A stretch of DNA of 27,500 nucleotides from Symbiodinium natans (Eukaryota; Sar; Dinophyceae; Suessiales; Symbiodiniaceae): the NCBI GenBank assembly GCA_905221605.1, contig CAJNDS010001524.1, positions 1 to 27,500 of the forward strand, in the 5' to 3' direction. Within the stretch, counting starts at the first letter, position 1, and each line of letters begins with the position of its first letter. The position numbers and the translations under genes are program-made. A model generated the notes under the pieces. It was not told where the DNA came from and ran no database searches. It was given only the letters and a program-made list of their open reading frames with translations. Shown one piece after another: positions 9,311 through 19,252 of the stretch.

Positions 9311-9519
9311 GTGTCAGATGTCGTGTTCATGGCCCAGAGAAGCACCTTAAACCGAAAGCCTTCCCGCCGCAGAGAAGAACCTGAAACCAAAAACCTCCCC
9401 GAAACCCTAAGCGACATAAGCTAAACCCTAAACCCTCAACCCTAAACCCTAAAACCCTAACCCCTAAACCCTGAACCCCAAAACCCTAACAGCCCATTGA
9501 ACTCCCTGATTCACCTCAT
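9311..9519. repeat. Spacer and degenerate CCCTAAA block
   Basis: A short unique spacer is followed at about 9422-9490 by CCCTAAACCCTAAACCCTC, CCCTAAAACCC and CCCCAAAACCC variants. This is the C-rich strand of the telomere-type repeat. Confidence 0.85.
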
Positions 9520-9965
9520 TCTCTTAATATTATTAATTCTATCTTATTAATATTATGACTATTAAGACATATGAAAATTATTATCCCTAATATTATTCCT
9601 ATTATTGTTCTTGTTAATATTATTATTAATAATATGATTTAATACTATTAGTAATATTATTAAGATTATTAATAATATTAATATATTATTAATATTATTA
9701 ACACTATTCATATTATTAATGTTAATAATATTACTAATAATATTAATTTTTCCAATATTATTAAGATTATTAAGCTTATTAATATTATTAATATTAATAG
9801 TATTAATATTATTAATATTTTTAATATTATTAATATTATTAATATTTTTAATATTATCAATGTTACTAATATTATTATTGTTAGTATCATTATTATTAAG
9901 ATTAGAATGATTATTATGAATGTATGATTAATATACTTAATATTATTAGTATTATCAATATCATT
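9520..9965. repeat. AT-rich TTAATA/ATT imperfect microsatellite
   Basis: About 445 bp of TTAATATTATTAATATTAAT and related words with very little G or C. Registers shift often, so it is a diverged ATT/TTAATA tract rather than a clean array. The word is largely self-complementary, so many small hairpins are possible. The Ile/Leu-rich frames here on both strands (9708-9890 minus, 9719-9910 plus) are artefacts. Confidence 0.93.
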
Positions 9966-10090
9966 ACTATTGTTTGAAAATTAGTGCAATTAAGTCTTTC
10001 GACACCAGGACTGATCAGGGCAAGGCGCGTTGAACGAGGCAGCCTCCTCGGAGAGCTCAAAAAGAGCGGCGCGCTCCTGCCAACCCATGG
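9966..10090. other. Short GC-rich unique spacer
   Basis: An abrupt composition change from the AT tract into GC-rich sequence (AAGAGCGGCGCGCTCCTG). It contains a short GAGCG/CGCTC inverted repeat. No gene is recognised. Confidence 0.4.
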
Positions 10091-10240
10091 TTAGGGTTTA
10101 GGGTTGAGGGTTTAGGGTTGAGGGTTTCGGGTTTCGGGTTAAGGGTTACGAGTGAAGGGTTAAGGGTTTAAGGGTTGAACGGTTTAGGGGTGTAAGGGTT
10201 TAAAGGTCTAAGAGGTTAAGGCTTGGGGCTGTCAACTCAC
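10091..10240 (+). repeat. Strongly decayed TTTAGGG block
   Basis: TTTAGGG alternates with TTGAGGG, TTTCGGG, TTAAGGG and TTTAAGGG, and the block fades out toward 10220. The gradient from recognisable to barely recognisable units is typical of an old array eroding from one side. Confidence 0.85.
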
Positions 10241-10886
10241 CTCAACCCACAGCCCTGGCCTTGCGTACTCCCGAAGCCTAGAACCTTAAATGAACATCTT
10301 GCCATTTTCTAAAGTGGCCCCGTACACGTGTCATCGCCGGGTCCAGAAGGCACAGTCACTCAGACAACTGGCCACCTAATTCATCCACAAGCGCTAAACC
10401 CATTCAGCACGCCAATTTAAGCTTCGGGGTCGCAGTCGCCGGGTCCTGCTTCTCGACCCCAAACCCCAAACTCTCTTAGCTGGCACAGCAAAGGTAAGGC
10501 AACACTAGGCTCCGGGTTGTTTGGTTTCGGGCGTGGTTCCTTAGATAGAACAGACTATAAAGGGGTTTAGGGGTTTAGGGCTTAGGACTCGAATGAGAAT
10601 TTGGGTAGGTTATCTCTTAGTTCTCTAGGGAATTTGAGGGGATCATGTTGTCTAGGCTCCTGTATTGCTTAGGTTCACCTATATACTTCTTTGCAGACAT
10701 AGCGGCTCCCTGGTCATTGGGTATTGGTACATATGTGCTGGGCCAACTGAATGTAAAAGGCACAAGCTTGCTCTAGGCAGGCACGTAGACCTAAATGACG
10801 ACCCAAGGCAGACATGCTGACCCGAACGAAGCAATTGCTGGAGCCGAACACAGCAACCCACACACACTGTGCTCCAACTACACCCA
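10241..10886. other. Unique sequence, no recognised gene
   Basis: About 645 bp. It includes a short decayed TTTAGGG cluster at 10563-10580 (GGGGTTTAGGGGTTTAGG). A 62-codon minus-strand frame lies at 10679-10867 and matches nothing I know. No repeats shared with the rest of the window were seen. Confidence 0.4.
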
Positions 10887-10921
10887 GGGGTTTAGGGTTT
10901 AGGTTTTAGGGTTTAGGGTTT
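10887..10921 (+). repeat. Short TTTAGGG block
   Basis: Five units including TTTAGG and TTTTAGGG length variants. It then runs into TTTATAAGG. Confidence 0.88.
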
Positions 10922-11370
10922 ATAAGGAGACTGAGGTCGTTCGCCCATAGCCCCGAGCCCGTTCTTTTCGGGATCAGTACTGGTCCCAATTCCCAGGCCA
11001 GGGGGTTCCGGACCGTTTGGACTTCCTGCTTGGTCTGGGACCCTTGAAGCGTCCTGAGACCACTCCTCCTGGACCCTATTTTGGAAACTGAGATTGGCGA
11101 GACTCACCCAGTGCAACCCTGAAAGCCCTGGGGCACTCTCATGGGACCCTTAATTAAGTACCACTGGACGGAAGTTTTTCGAAGCAAGCGATTGCCTTGA
11201 AGCTTCAACCCTAGAAGGAACAGGTCAGGGTGGTTTTGCAGCCTGAGACCACGTGGGGTGGGATAAACGTGCTAGATGGCCCTCCACAATCGGGCCATAG
11301 CTGCTCTTCGCGTTTCACGAAGCTTTCGAAGCTAGTCTGCATCCCAACCTTCACAGCTTCTGCGCCATAT
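10922..11370. other. Unique GC-balanced sequence, no recognised gene
   Basis: About 450 bp with no tandem structure. A 67-codon minus-strand frame at 10913-11116 begins inside the unique DNA and runs into the telomere block. I see no domain motif in it. Confidence 0.4.
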
Positions 11371-11806
11371 CACCCTAAACCCTAAACCCTAAACCCTCAG
11401 TCTTCCACCCCTAGACTCTGAGCATGCAGCCCATAAAGCCAGAAACGCCCGAACCCGGAAATCCCTAAAACCGCGGATCCCCAGAGCCCCCTAAACCCAC
11501 CCCTTCTCTGCCGTCCTCCGGCGGTAAGGTGGCGGGGTTGTGTCGCCACAGCCTGGAAGAAGGCTCGGTTCAGGGTTGGTGAACCTAAACCCTAAACCCT
11601 CAGCCCTACTCGTCTGTTTGGAGCCTGCCCAGTCGCCAGAGCGACTTTCGCAGGGTGATACCACGAACTATCTCCTCGCAAGGGGAGAGATCTGCTGGGC
11701 TTGGGAATTAGGGTTTAGGGCTTGGCACGTTTCACCCTTAGGTTACGTTCCTCAAGAGCAACCCTAAACCCTAATCTCTCAACCCGAAACCCTAAACCCT
11801 AAACCC
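11371..11806. repeat. Four short telomere-type blocks with unique spacers
   Basis: CCCTAAA units lie at 11371-11399 (four), 11581-11607 and 11760-11806 (with CCCGAAA). A short TTTAGGG pair at 11708-11722 is in the opposite orientation. The spacers (11400-11580, 11608-11703) are GC-rich and unrecognised. A 75-codon plus-strand frame (11540-11767) reads through two of the blocks and is not credible. Confidence 0.8.
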
Positions 11807-11912
11807 CGTTGAGGTTTCGGATGGTAGGTTTGCAGGGTTTCGCCATGCCACTGGCTGTCGACATGCGGTTTGAATCGAGGACCCTCAATGAATCATTCGG
11901 AAAAACTCGCTC

Positions 11913-12056
11913 TACTTGGAGGTTCATGGTACGTATTACCCACTTGTAACTGTACCTATAGCCCACTTGTAACCCCCCTAAGTGCCCTAATGTGGTTATA
12001 CGTACAGCTATAAGTACAGTTATAAATGGTTCATAAGTACCATGAACCTCCAAGTA
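11913..12056. mobile_element. MITE-like near-palindromic element, 142 bp plus flanking TA
   Basis: Terminal inverted repeats are perfect for at least 18 bp inside the flanking TA: CTTGGAGGTTCATGGTAC at 11915-11932 and its complement at 12037-12054. The dinucleotide TA precedes the left arm (11913-11914) and follows the right arm (12055-12056). Similarity between the arms continues imperfectly inward for about 60 bp (AACTGTACCTATAG against AACTGTACTTATAG), so nearly the whole element can fold back. A TA flank with short inverted repeats and no coding capacity fits a non-autonomous Tc1/mariner-type MITE, but superfamily assignment is inference. A second, partial copy lies at 19994-20075, which supports mobility. 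Confidence 0.75.
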
Positions 12057-12809
12057 CACACCCCATGTGCCACATCTGCGGCCCTGTGGTTGGTCCTTAT
12101 CCACGAGCGAATAGCGCCCCGACTTATGCCGCTCGCTCCTGCTCCTGATATGAGGGCTCATGTAGGGCTTTGGGGCCGGGGGGCGGGGGAGGGGGGGCCT
12201 AGAAGCCACAAAGAGGTTCATCTCGTTCTGAGGGGTGCACCAAGAGACCTTACTCAGACTCTTCGTGGATTTGGGTGCATCTTTCATGTACTACGGGTTT
12301 GAGGTTCAGGGTTTAGGGGGTTAGGAGAGCAAGCAAAAGTCAGTAGGGCCTGTGGCATTGGCCCATGGGGCGACCAAAAAAATCGAAGACCAGGACGGCT
12401 GAAACGGAAACCAGGATGGCTGATTCGGAAACCGGGAAACGGCACTGGGGTCTGATGCTCTGGCTTTTTGGAGATTATTCCCCCCCCCACGCCAGTTTCT
12501 GATGCGCAGTTTCTGATTCGTATTTCGAGGTTGGCTTCTGGATTTTCAATTTTCACTGTTCCATGCATCGATTCTAAACCCGAAACCCAGGTTGGGGGTC
12601 AGAACTGAACATCAAGACCTAATCCGAGTTCGCAACCCCTGAACATGCGAACATGCTGAAAACTCTTTTGGATTGGGTTCCCCAGTAGCCTATAGGAGAA
12701 AGACGGTGCCTTTTTGGTTAATAGGGGGTTATCAGGGTTGAGAACTTCTCAAAGCGGAAAAAGGGTATATACTACTGGGTATCCTAGAGGATTTAGATTC
12801 GGAGGCCCA
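12057..12809. other. Unique sequence with small duplications
   Basis: About 750 bp. A weak TTTAGGG remnant lies at 12300-12326. At 12389-12430 a 21-bp unit beginning ACCAGGACGGCTGAAACGG is tandemly duplicated, with a third partial copy. At about 12492-12522 CAGTTTCTGATGCG is followed by CAGTTTCTGATTCG. Minus-strand frames at 11799-12287 (162 codons, spanning the MITE-like element) and 12284-12568 (94 codons, spanning the 21-bp repeats) have no recognisable motif and I do not call them. Confidence 0.45.
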
Positions 12810-12914
12810 TAAATCCTAAACCTCATAAACCCTAAAAACCCAAACACCAAACCCCAAACTCTAAACCCTAAACCCTAACAACTCCTACACCCTAAACCCC
12901 AAACCCCAAACTCT
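12810..12914 (-). repeat. Degenerate CCCTAAA block
   Basis: Decayed CCCTAAA, CACCAAA, CCCCAAA and ACTCTAAACCC variants over about 100 bp. Confidence 0.82.
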
Positions 12915-13052
12915 GTACCGACGTGCCGGCGAAGGCGCATGGAGACAAGGGAATCACGAGGTTCGGCAACACTGCTTCCCTCAAGTTCGTGCACGGGTCC
13001 AAAGTGGGCAATTAGGGCTCTAGGGGGCCCCCCCATGATGACGACGGGCACA

Positions 13053-13204
13053 AGGTTTAGGGTTTACGGTTTAGGGATGTTTAGGGATGTTTAGGGATGT
13101 TTAGGGATGTTTAGGGATGTTTGATGTTTAGGGTTTAGGGTTTAGGGTTTAGGGTTTAGGGTTTAGGGTTTAGGGTTTAGGGTTTAGGGTTTAGGGTTTA
13201 GGGC
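13053..13204 (+). repeat. Telomere array containing a 10-bp variant sub-array, (TTTAGGGATG)5
   Basis: After two TTTAGGG-like units, the decamer TTTAGGGATG repeats exactly five times (13070-13119), then TTTGATG. A perfect (TTTAGGG)11 array follows (13127-13203). The decamer is the heptamer plus ATG and has been homogenised into a clean block. Confidence 0.95.
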
Positions 13205-13423
13205 AACTCTGTCCCCGAAACCCCCAGGGGAAGAGCACCACCGGGTGATCCCAGGGCAGGCGGATGCTGAGGTCCAACCCGAAAACCCGAAAGCATCTCA
13301 CCCCATATTGCTAGTCAACTGATCCTTTAGGGCTTAGGGTTTGGTCTAGGCTTTAAGGTTTGGGGCTTAGGGTTCAGGGTTTAGGGTTTAGGAATAAGGG
13401 TTTAGGGTAGGGGGTTCCTGCAC
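13205..13423. repeat. Spacer and degenerate TTTAGGG block
   Basis: GC-rich spacer to about 13326. Then TTTAGGGCTTAGGG, TTTGGGGCTTAGGG and AATAAGGGTTTAGGG variants extend to about 13413. Confidence 0.8.
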
Positions 13424-14104
13424 GATGCATGCATACTGGAGAGGTGTTGCGTCGAACGATTTGCAGACACTCGTGCCAACCCCTGCGATCGAGAGTTCTT
13501 CGTGTCGACTTGAGTTAGCCGAAGGTTTCGAAGGCAAACTTTGTAAGCTTCCGGTTGCACAAAAGCCTTATGAGACGAACAGGCTTCCGGGATCTCTGCA
13601 AGCCCAGCTAGCTGTTAGCCGCAAGCTCAAGCGCAACACCTTCCCCAGGCAAAGTTGCTGTTAGGTAGTGAGCGCCGCTGTGCCCCACCGCGGATCTTTC
13701 GCTGCTAAGCCGGCGCACCTCCGATTCAGGGATGCGGATCTCGGGATTGAAAGGAACTGTGGCAGTCAAGTTCGACTTGTGGACTAAGCCAACACCCCTC
13801 AATGCAGAACGGTTTGGGGGTGTGGGGTCTAGGGCCCGAGCTTTCCCAGCCGCGATAGCCCCGCATCTCGCCCCGCATCCCCGCCTACGTAAACACATGT
13901 CCCGACAATCAATGGCGCTTCAAGAACAAAATCCGACTAGGAAGAGTCGCTTTGCACGGAAGCTCGTTCACAGCTTCAGTGGGGCAAGAAGGGTCTGCGT
14001 CAAAGGACACCTTCGAGAACAGAGTGGCCTCTGGCAGCGTACCCTCCTTTTCGTAGCATGAAAACACTCTAACAGAGACCCCAAGAAGGGCCCGAAGGTT
14101 TCAT
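13424..14104. other. GC-rich unique segment with uncalled open frames
   Basis: About 680 bp of balanced composition without tandem repeats. Frames: 13425-13664 plus (79 codons), 13608-13898 minus (96), 13732-14061 plus (109). The 109-codon product is basic, with no recognised domain, signal peptide or membrane segment. The overlapping opposite frame of similar length argues that the open frames are chance. This is one of the few places where an unrecognised exon could hide. Confidence 0.35.
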
Positions 14105-14154
14105 AACTATACATATATATATATAATCTCTATATATATGTGTATATCTTTGTA
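14105..14154. repeat. AT microsatellite
   Basis: TATACATATATATATATA and TATATATATGTGTATATC, directly preceding the left end of the inverted-repeat element at 14157. Confidence 0.85.
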
Positions 14155-14156
14155 TA

Positions 14157-14769
14157 CAGTAAAAACCACTGTATAAGAAACCATTGTATAAGAAACGAAG
14201 ACCCTAGATCCGGGGACTTTGGGTGATGTCCTAGCTAAGAAACCTAGGCACCAGGGTACCCTATAGAGTGGGGGGCCAACTTTCTGCAAGCCCCTCCGGG
14301 TCTAAACAGCAAAAACAAAGTGTTGGCTGTTTTTTGTACCCTATGAGCCCTACAAACCGCTCCAAACCCTATAGACTGTCCACACTGTAAGCCTGACCGC
14401 AGGGGGATTCGAGCCCAGACCCGGGTTAGGGTTTAGGGTTTAGGGTTTAGGGTTTAGGGTTTAGGGTTTAGGGTTTAGGGTTTAGGGTTTAGGGTTTAGG
14501 GTTTAGGGTTTAGGGTTTAGGGTTTAGGGTTTAGGGTTTAGGGTTTAGGGTTTAGGGTTTAGGGTTTAGGGTTTCCGTTGATTAGAAGGGCGACGCCTTA
14601 CGTACGCCCCCGAACGGGGGAGAGAGCTTTTCAGGGCTGAGAAGTCCCAGAATGCGAGTCCCCCTCGCTTCTGGCGTCCCCCGGCCCGCACCCCCAGGTT
14701 AAGAAACCAAGACTACCCCTTAGAGTACCCTGGTGCTGGAAAACCGTTCTCTTATACAACGTTTTACTG
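14157..14769. mobile_element. Pogo/Emigrant-like TIR pair enclosing a telomere array
   Basis: The left end reads CAGTAAAAACCACTGTATAA. The right end, on the complement, reads CAGTAAAACGTTGTATAAGA. TA dinucleotides lie immediately outside both ends (14155-14156 and 14770-14771). A second inverted block, GCACCAGGGTACCCT on the left (14248-14262) and AGAGTACCCTGGTGC on the right (14722-14736), supports homology beyond the termini. CAGTAAAACC-type ends with a TA target duplication are known for plant Emigrant/Lemi1 elements of the pogo group (Tc1/mariner superfamily). No transposase is present, so this would be a non-autonomous element of 613 bp. Its interior holds a 20-unit TTTAGGG array. The left arm carries a 15-bp internal duplication (CTGTATAAGAAACCA). 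Confidence 0.6.
14424..14574 (+). repeat. Interstitial (TTTAGGG)20 array, longest perfect run in the window
   Basis: GGGTTAGGG, then 20 perfect TTTAGGG units (14432-14571) ending in TTTCCG. No variants are present, implying recent origin or expansion. It lies inside the TA-bounded inverted-repeat pair 14157-14769. Confidence 0.98.
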
Positions 14770-15018
14770 TATCCGTTGTTGTTTGTCTATGTTCTTACAA
14801 ACAAATTATGCAGGGGTATATGTATATGTGTGTATACATATATATTCTCTTTGATTGTCCCTTGCAGGGCCTTCAAAACCCGTGAAACCGGCTCTTGATA
14901 GCAGCGTGGGGTTCGAAGCTCGAAGAGGTCAGCCCTACTCCGCCACGCCATAAGCCTTGAGTCCGAAGGATCCCAGTACACATTAATAGCCCCATGCAAA
15001 GCTCTTGATGTCGAGCGG
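14770..15018. other. Unique sequence with a short AT/GT microsatellite
   Basis: The right flank of the inverted-repeat element. It includes TATATGTATATGTGTGTATA at about 14818-14837 and ATACATATATATTCTC. A 70-codon minus-strand frame (14787-14999) has no recognised motif. Confidence 0.45.
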
Positions 15019-15103
15019 TTAGGTTTTAGGGTTAGGGTTTAGGGTTAGGGTCTAGGGTTTAGGGTGTAGGGTGTAGGGTTTAGGGTCTAGGGTTTAGGGT
15101 TAT
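15019..15103 (+). repeat. Degenerate TTTAGGG block
   Basis: Mixture of TTTAGGG, the six-base form TTAGGG, TCTAGGG, TGTAGGG and TTTTAGGG. Both point and length variants are interspersed, unlike the homogenised blocks at 6652 and 13070. Confidence 0.9.
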
Positions 15104-15384
15104 CCCCAAAACACAAAACTCGAAGCCCCCGAAGCTTTCGATAGTCATGGGCTTTCGAGGTCTGGCAGGGTTTAGGGGGCTGAGCTCGACCCAAGAGTAA
15201 CCCTGAGATAAAACGGGTACCCTTTTTTGTTTAAAGGGGCTAAGAAGGGCTGGTAGAACTATCTCGCAGTAAACTGTGGTTTCAGCTTCACCCACGATCT
15301 GCCTGGCTGAAAACTGCAACGACTTCGGAAAGCTCGGGTATGCTGCTCTCGAGGCTCAGCGCCTCCCCAACACGGCTTCATTGG
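15104..15384. other. Unique sequence
   Basis: About 280 bp of unrecognised sequence. A 79-codon minus-strand frame (15080-15319) begins in it and ends in the adjacent telomere block. No repeats were seen. Confidence 0.35.
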
Positions 15385-15824
15385 GTTTCGGGATTTAGGG
15401 TTTAGGGTTTAGGGTGGGTTTAGGGTTTAGGGTTTGGGGTTGCGGGTTCAGAGTGTAGACGCGTAGCAGCCATGCGCCCCAACATAGAAGCGAACCCTAA
15501 ACCCTGAACGCTAGACCCTAAACTCTGGATCCTTCCTCTTTGGAATTAACGTCAAAAGCAGTGCCGCAGCGTCCCAGACCGAAGTGGTTGCAAGGACACG
15601 GTTTTGGGTCTAGCATTGAAGGCTTAAGGGTTGGGATGGTCCCCCATATACTAACGCCTCCTTCGTAGGACTATACCCCCCCCCGCCCCCAATCAGAATC
15701 CCTACTAAGGACTGTTGGAAAAAGGGAGAACATGCCAAGTCAGAGTCTTGGGTTTAGGGTTTAGGGTTTAGCGTTTAGGGTTTAGGGTTTAGGGCTTAAG
15801 GTTTAGGGTTTAGGGTTTAGGGCC
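15385..15824. repeat. Opposed telomere blocks with unique spacer
   Basis: TTTAGGG units lie at about 15395-15442 (with a GGGTGGG break), CCCTAAA/CCCTGAA at 15493-15525, unique DNA at 15526-15748 (including a C-run at about 15676-15683), and TTTAGGG at 15752-15824 with TTTAGCG and CTTAAGG variants. Confidence 0.85.
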
Positions 15825-15960
15825 ACTGCGACTATTCCTGACAGCTTCTGTTTGGTGAATGTTCGGCCGGCCCCCACCTGGCCCAGCCATCGAATACCCG
15901 AGTCATAAACATAAACCGAACACTTGAAGATCTTCAGGCTGGCAATCTTTGGGAGCCCTC
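15825..15960. other. Short unique spacer
   Basis: Unrecognised GC-balanced sequence between two same-orientation telomere blocks. Confidence 0.35.
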
Positions 15961-16057
15961 AAGGTTTAAGGTTTGGGTTTAGGGTTTAGGGTTTAGGGTT
16001 TAGGGTTTAGGGTTTAGGGTTTAGGGTTTAGGGTTTAGGGTTTACGGTTTAGGGGAA
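15961..16057 (+). repeat. (TTTAGGG)n block
   Basis: TTTAAGG and TTTGGG, then about 10 perfect TTTAGGG units, then TTTACGGTTTAGGGG. It is followed about 20 bp later by three CCCTAAA-type units (16076-16092), giving a head-to-head pair. Confidence 0.94.
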
Positions 16058-16092
16058 CCCCAAGGCATACCAACAACCCTAAACCCTAAGCC

Positions 16093-16301
16093 CTTCGCAA
16101 GATGGTTTTGGTCAAGGCGGCTTAAGGACTAAACCGCGCCACCAGGTCATTCGACTAGTGAACATCTGCACAGTAACCCACAACAACGCCACTGACAACA
16201 CCGATGAACCCTGCCAAGCACAGCCTTCTATCCACAAGCACGTATGCCACGCGGAGTAGTGACGGCAGCTGCGTGAGCCCGTCACCCTTTCTACCCCTCA
16301 A
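16093..16301. other. Unique spacer
   Basis: About 210 bp without recognised content. It is covered by the 3' part of a 192-codon minus-strand frame (16155-16733), which I do not accept as a gene. Confidence 0.35.
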
Positions 16302-16447
16302 CCCGCAACCCTGAAACCCTAAACCCCGTAAGCCCTTAAACCCTTCGAGGCTTAAACCCTTCAACCCTTCAACCCTTGAGCCCTTAAGCCTTAAGCGCCA
16401 AAGTCTAAACCCTAAACCCTGAACCCTAAACCCTAAACCCTCAACCC
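16302..16447 (-). repeat. Degenerate CCCTAAA block
   Basis: CCCTGAAACCCTAAACCCC, CCCTTAAACCCTTCGAGGC and ACCCTTCAACCCTTCAACCC, grading into cleaner CCCTAAA units at 16410-16440. On the minus strand it translates to Gly-Leu-Gly-Phe/Glu-Gly-Leu strings, which explains the adjacent long frame. Confidence 0.85.
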
Positions 16448-16888
16448 CGCCTGGCTGGTAACTTGGGCAGTCTCCAGACTGCTCTGGCAGTAGCCAACCT
16501 TCCGCAGGAAAGCAGGGCCAGGATGGTAAAGCCCTGTTCTTTAAAAAAAAAAACCTTTTACCCAGAGGTCCTCTTGAAAAAAGTCGTTTGTCTTTTTTGA
16601 AACCTCGGTTTCTCATTTTCTGTTGAAACCAAAAGAACAGGTGCTTTATTCGCAAACACATCCAAGAGAAGCTTGATATGTTTAACTCGACCCGCCAGCG
16701 GTAGAAACCTACAGGCCCAAACCTAGACTCCACAGCCCCGAAACGTGTACACTTTCAGTTCTATAGGGGGTTAAAGTATCCCAAGAAGTGTAACGCGTAC
16801 TCAATCAGCAAATGGCCTGGCTGCTCTCGTTTTCGACGTCTGCCCACGGGATGCTGCGTCTCCCCTGCCCGACGTGTGCGACATGACA
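16448..16888. other. Unique sequence ending in a dispersed GGCCTGG module
   Basis: 16448-16811 is unrecognised and includes an A-run at about 16544. From 16812 to about 16885 the segment GGCCTGGCTGCTCTCGTTTT, later GGATGCTGCGTCTCCCCTGC, resembles segments at 19821-19900, 26694-26775 and 27301-27376, each next to a telomere array. Confidence 0.5.
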
Positions 16889-17100
16889 TTAGGGTTTAGG
16901 GTTTAGGGTTTAGGGTTTAGGGTTTAGGGTTTAGGGTTTAGGGTTTAGGGTTTAGGGTTTAGGGTTTAGGGTTTAGGGTTTAGGGTTTTTCGGGTTTAGG
17001 GTTTAGGGTTTAGGGATTAGGGTTTAGGGATTAGGGTTTAGGGTTTAGGGTTTGGGGTTTGGGGTTTGGGGTTTAGGGTCTAGGCTTTAGGGTTTAGGGC
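16889..17100 (+). repeat. (TTTAGGG)13 perfect core with a decayed right flank
   Basis: TTAGGG, then 13 perfect TTTAGGG units (16895-16985), a TTTTTCGGG break, then TTTAGGG mixed with ATTAGGG, TTTGGGG (three consecutive) and TCTAGGC. The polarity (clean on the left, decayed on the right) is clear. Confidence 0.96.
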
Positions 17101-17589
17101 ATTTGAGCAGTGGCGAAACCCTTTGAGAATTCGTGCTGATATGACTGACCGACATGTCATCCACATAGCCCCTGACGGTGGAACCTAGACTCTGAACCCC
17201 AGACCAAAAGGCGAAAGGCTTTCGGGTATTGTTCCGGTGGCGAGATAGGCTGGATTTGACACTTGGGTCGGGGGCTTTGGACCTGGATTTGTTTAGGCCA
17301 GTAAGTGCCCCGCCCGCCCCCGAACCCGAACCCGAACCCGAACCCGAACCGGTTCGCGTTCGGAGCTTTGTTTTTTTATTGAAGGGGGGGGGGGTTGCGG
17401 GATCGGGTTCGGGTTCTACTTCTGGGACTACCACTACAACGTACGACCTGCTGCCTACGAGCTAGCGCCTGCTACCTGGTACTTACTGCCTGCTCCCAGC
17501 ACCGAGTCCTGCGACTTGCGACCTACGGCCTTCTGCCTAGTACCTACCACCTACTACCTTGTACGTACGGTACCAAAACCACCTAGAAC
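17101..17589. repeat. Flank of the ACT tract with (CCCGAA)n block
   Basis: 17101-17310 is unique. At 17321-17351 there are five CCGAAC hexamers ending in ACCGGTTCGCG, followed by a 12-G run (17384-17395) and CGGGTTCGGGTTC. From about 17410 to 17589 the sequence is rich in CTAC, TACCT and CCTGC words, which look like decayed ACT/CTG units leading into the clean tract. Frames here are low-complexity. Confidence 0.75.
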
Positions 17590-18610
<1,021 letters not shown>

Positions 18611-18613
<3 letters not shown>

Positions 18614-19252
18614 CGGTTCGGGTTCTGGTTCAGGGACATTGTTTTTTCGGGGGGGTGGTTCGGTTCGGGTTCGTTCGGGTTCGGGCGCTTGTTCGGGTTT
18701 GGGGGGGGTTCTGGTTCGCGTTCTGGTTCAGGTTCGCGATCCTGGTTCGGGTTGGAGGGGTTCGGGCTCGGGTGTTCGGGTTCTGGGGTGGGGTTGGGGA
18801 GGACGGGTGGGGTTCGCGTTGGGGTTCGGGTTCGGGGGTCTGTTCGGGCTATTTTTTTCGGGGGGGGGAGGGGGGGGCGGGTTCCTGTTTGGGTTCGGGT
18901 TCGGGCGTTGGGGTTCGGGTGTTCGGGTTCGGGGGGGGGGGGGGGAGGTTCGGGTTCGGGTTCGGGTTCAGGTTCGGGTTTTTTTTGGGGGGTCGGGTTC
19001 TATTTCGGGTTCGGGTTCGGGTTCGGGTTGGGGTTCCGGCGTTCAGGACATTTTTTTTGCCTGGGGGGGGGGGTGTTTTTGTTTGGGTTGGGGTTCGGTT
19101 GGGGTGTTCGGGCTCGAGTGTTCGGGTTTCGGGGGGGGGGGGGGGTGGTTTGGGTTCGGGTTTGGGTTGTTCGGTTCGGATGTTGGGGTTGGGGGGGGGG
19201 AGGTTCGGGTTCAGGTTCGGGGATTTTTTTTTTTTTTTTGGGGGGGGGGGTT
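18611..19252. repeat. GGTTCG hexanucleotide and G-run tract
   Basis: GGGTTC/GGTTCG hexamers with GGTTCA, GGTTCT and GGTTTG variants, interrupted by G-runs of 7-14 and T-runs of 7-15. Larger modules recur: TGTTCGGGTTCTGGGG (18773), TGTTCGGGTTCGGGGG (18919) and TGTTCGGGTTTCGGGG (19119). CAGGGACATTGTTTTTTCGG (18632) also resembles CAGGACATTTTTTTTGCC (19044). Very high G-quadruplex potential on the plus strand. Gly/Val/Arg/Phe-rich frames are artefacts. Confidence 0.93.

Noticed and set aside
11799-12287. 162-codon minus-strand frame
   Set aside because: It runs straight through the palindromic element 11913-12056 and a telomere remnant. No motif is recognised, and an overlapping plus-strand frame (12042-12302) is equally open.
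13732-14061. 109-codon plus-strand frame in unique DNA
   Set aside because: A competing 96-codon minus-strand frame overlaps it. The product is basic with no domain I can name. It could be an exon of something unknown, but nothing in the sequence supports that.
14380-14425. Possible tRNA B-box (GGATTCGAGCCC) near 14406
   Set aside because: The sequence deviates from the GGTTCGAATCC consensus, and I could not find an A-box or cloverleaf upstream at the right spacing.
16155-16733. 192-codon minus-strand frame, the longest outside simple microsatellites
   Set aside because: The C-terminal half is Gly-Leu-Gly-Phe/Glu-Gly-Leu strings from the CCCTAAA block at 16302-16447. The N-terminal half has no recognised motif. 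There is no homologous frame elsewhere in the window.
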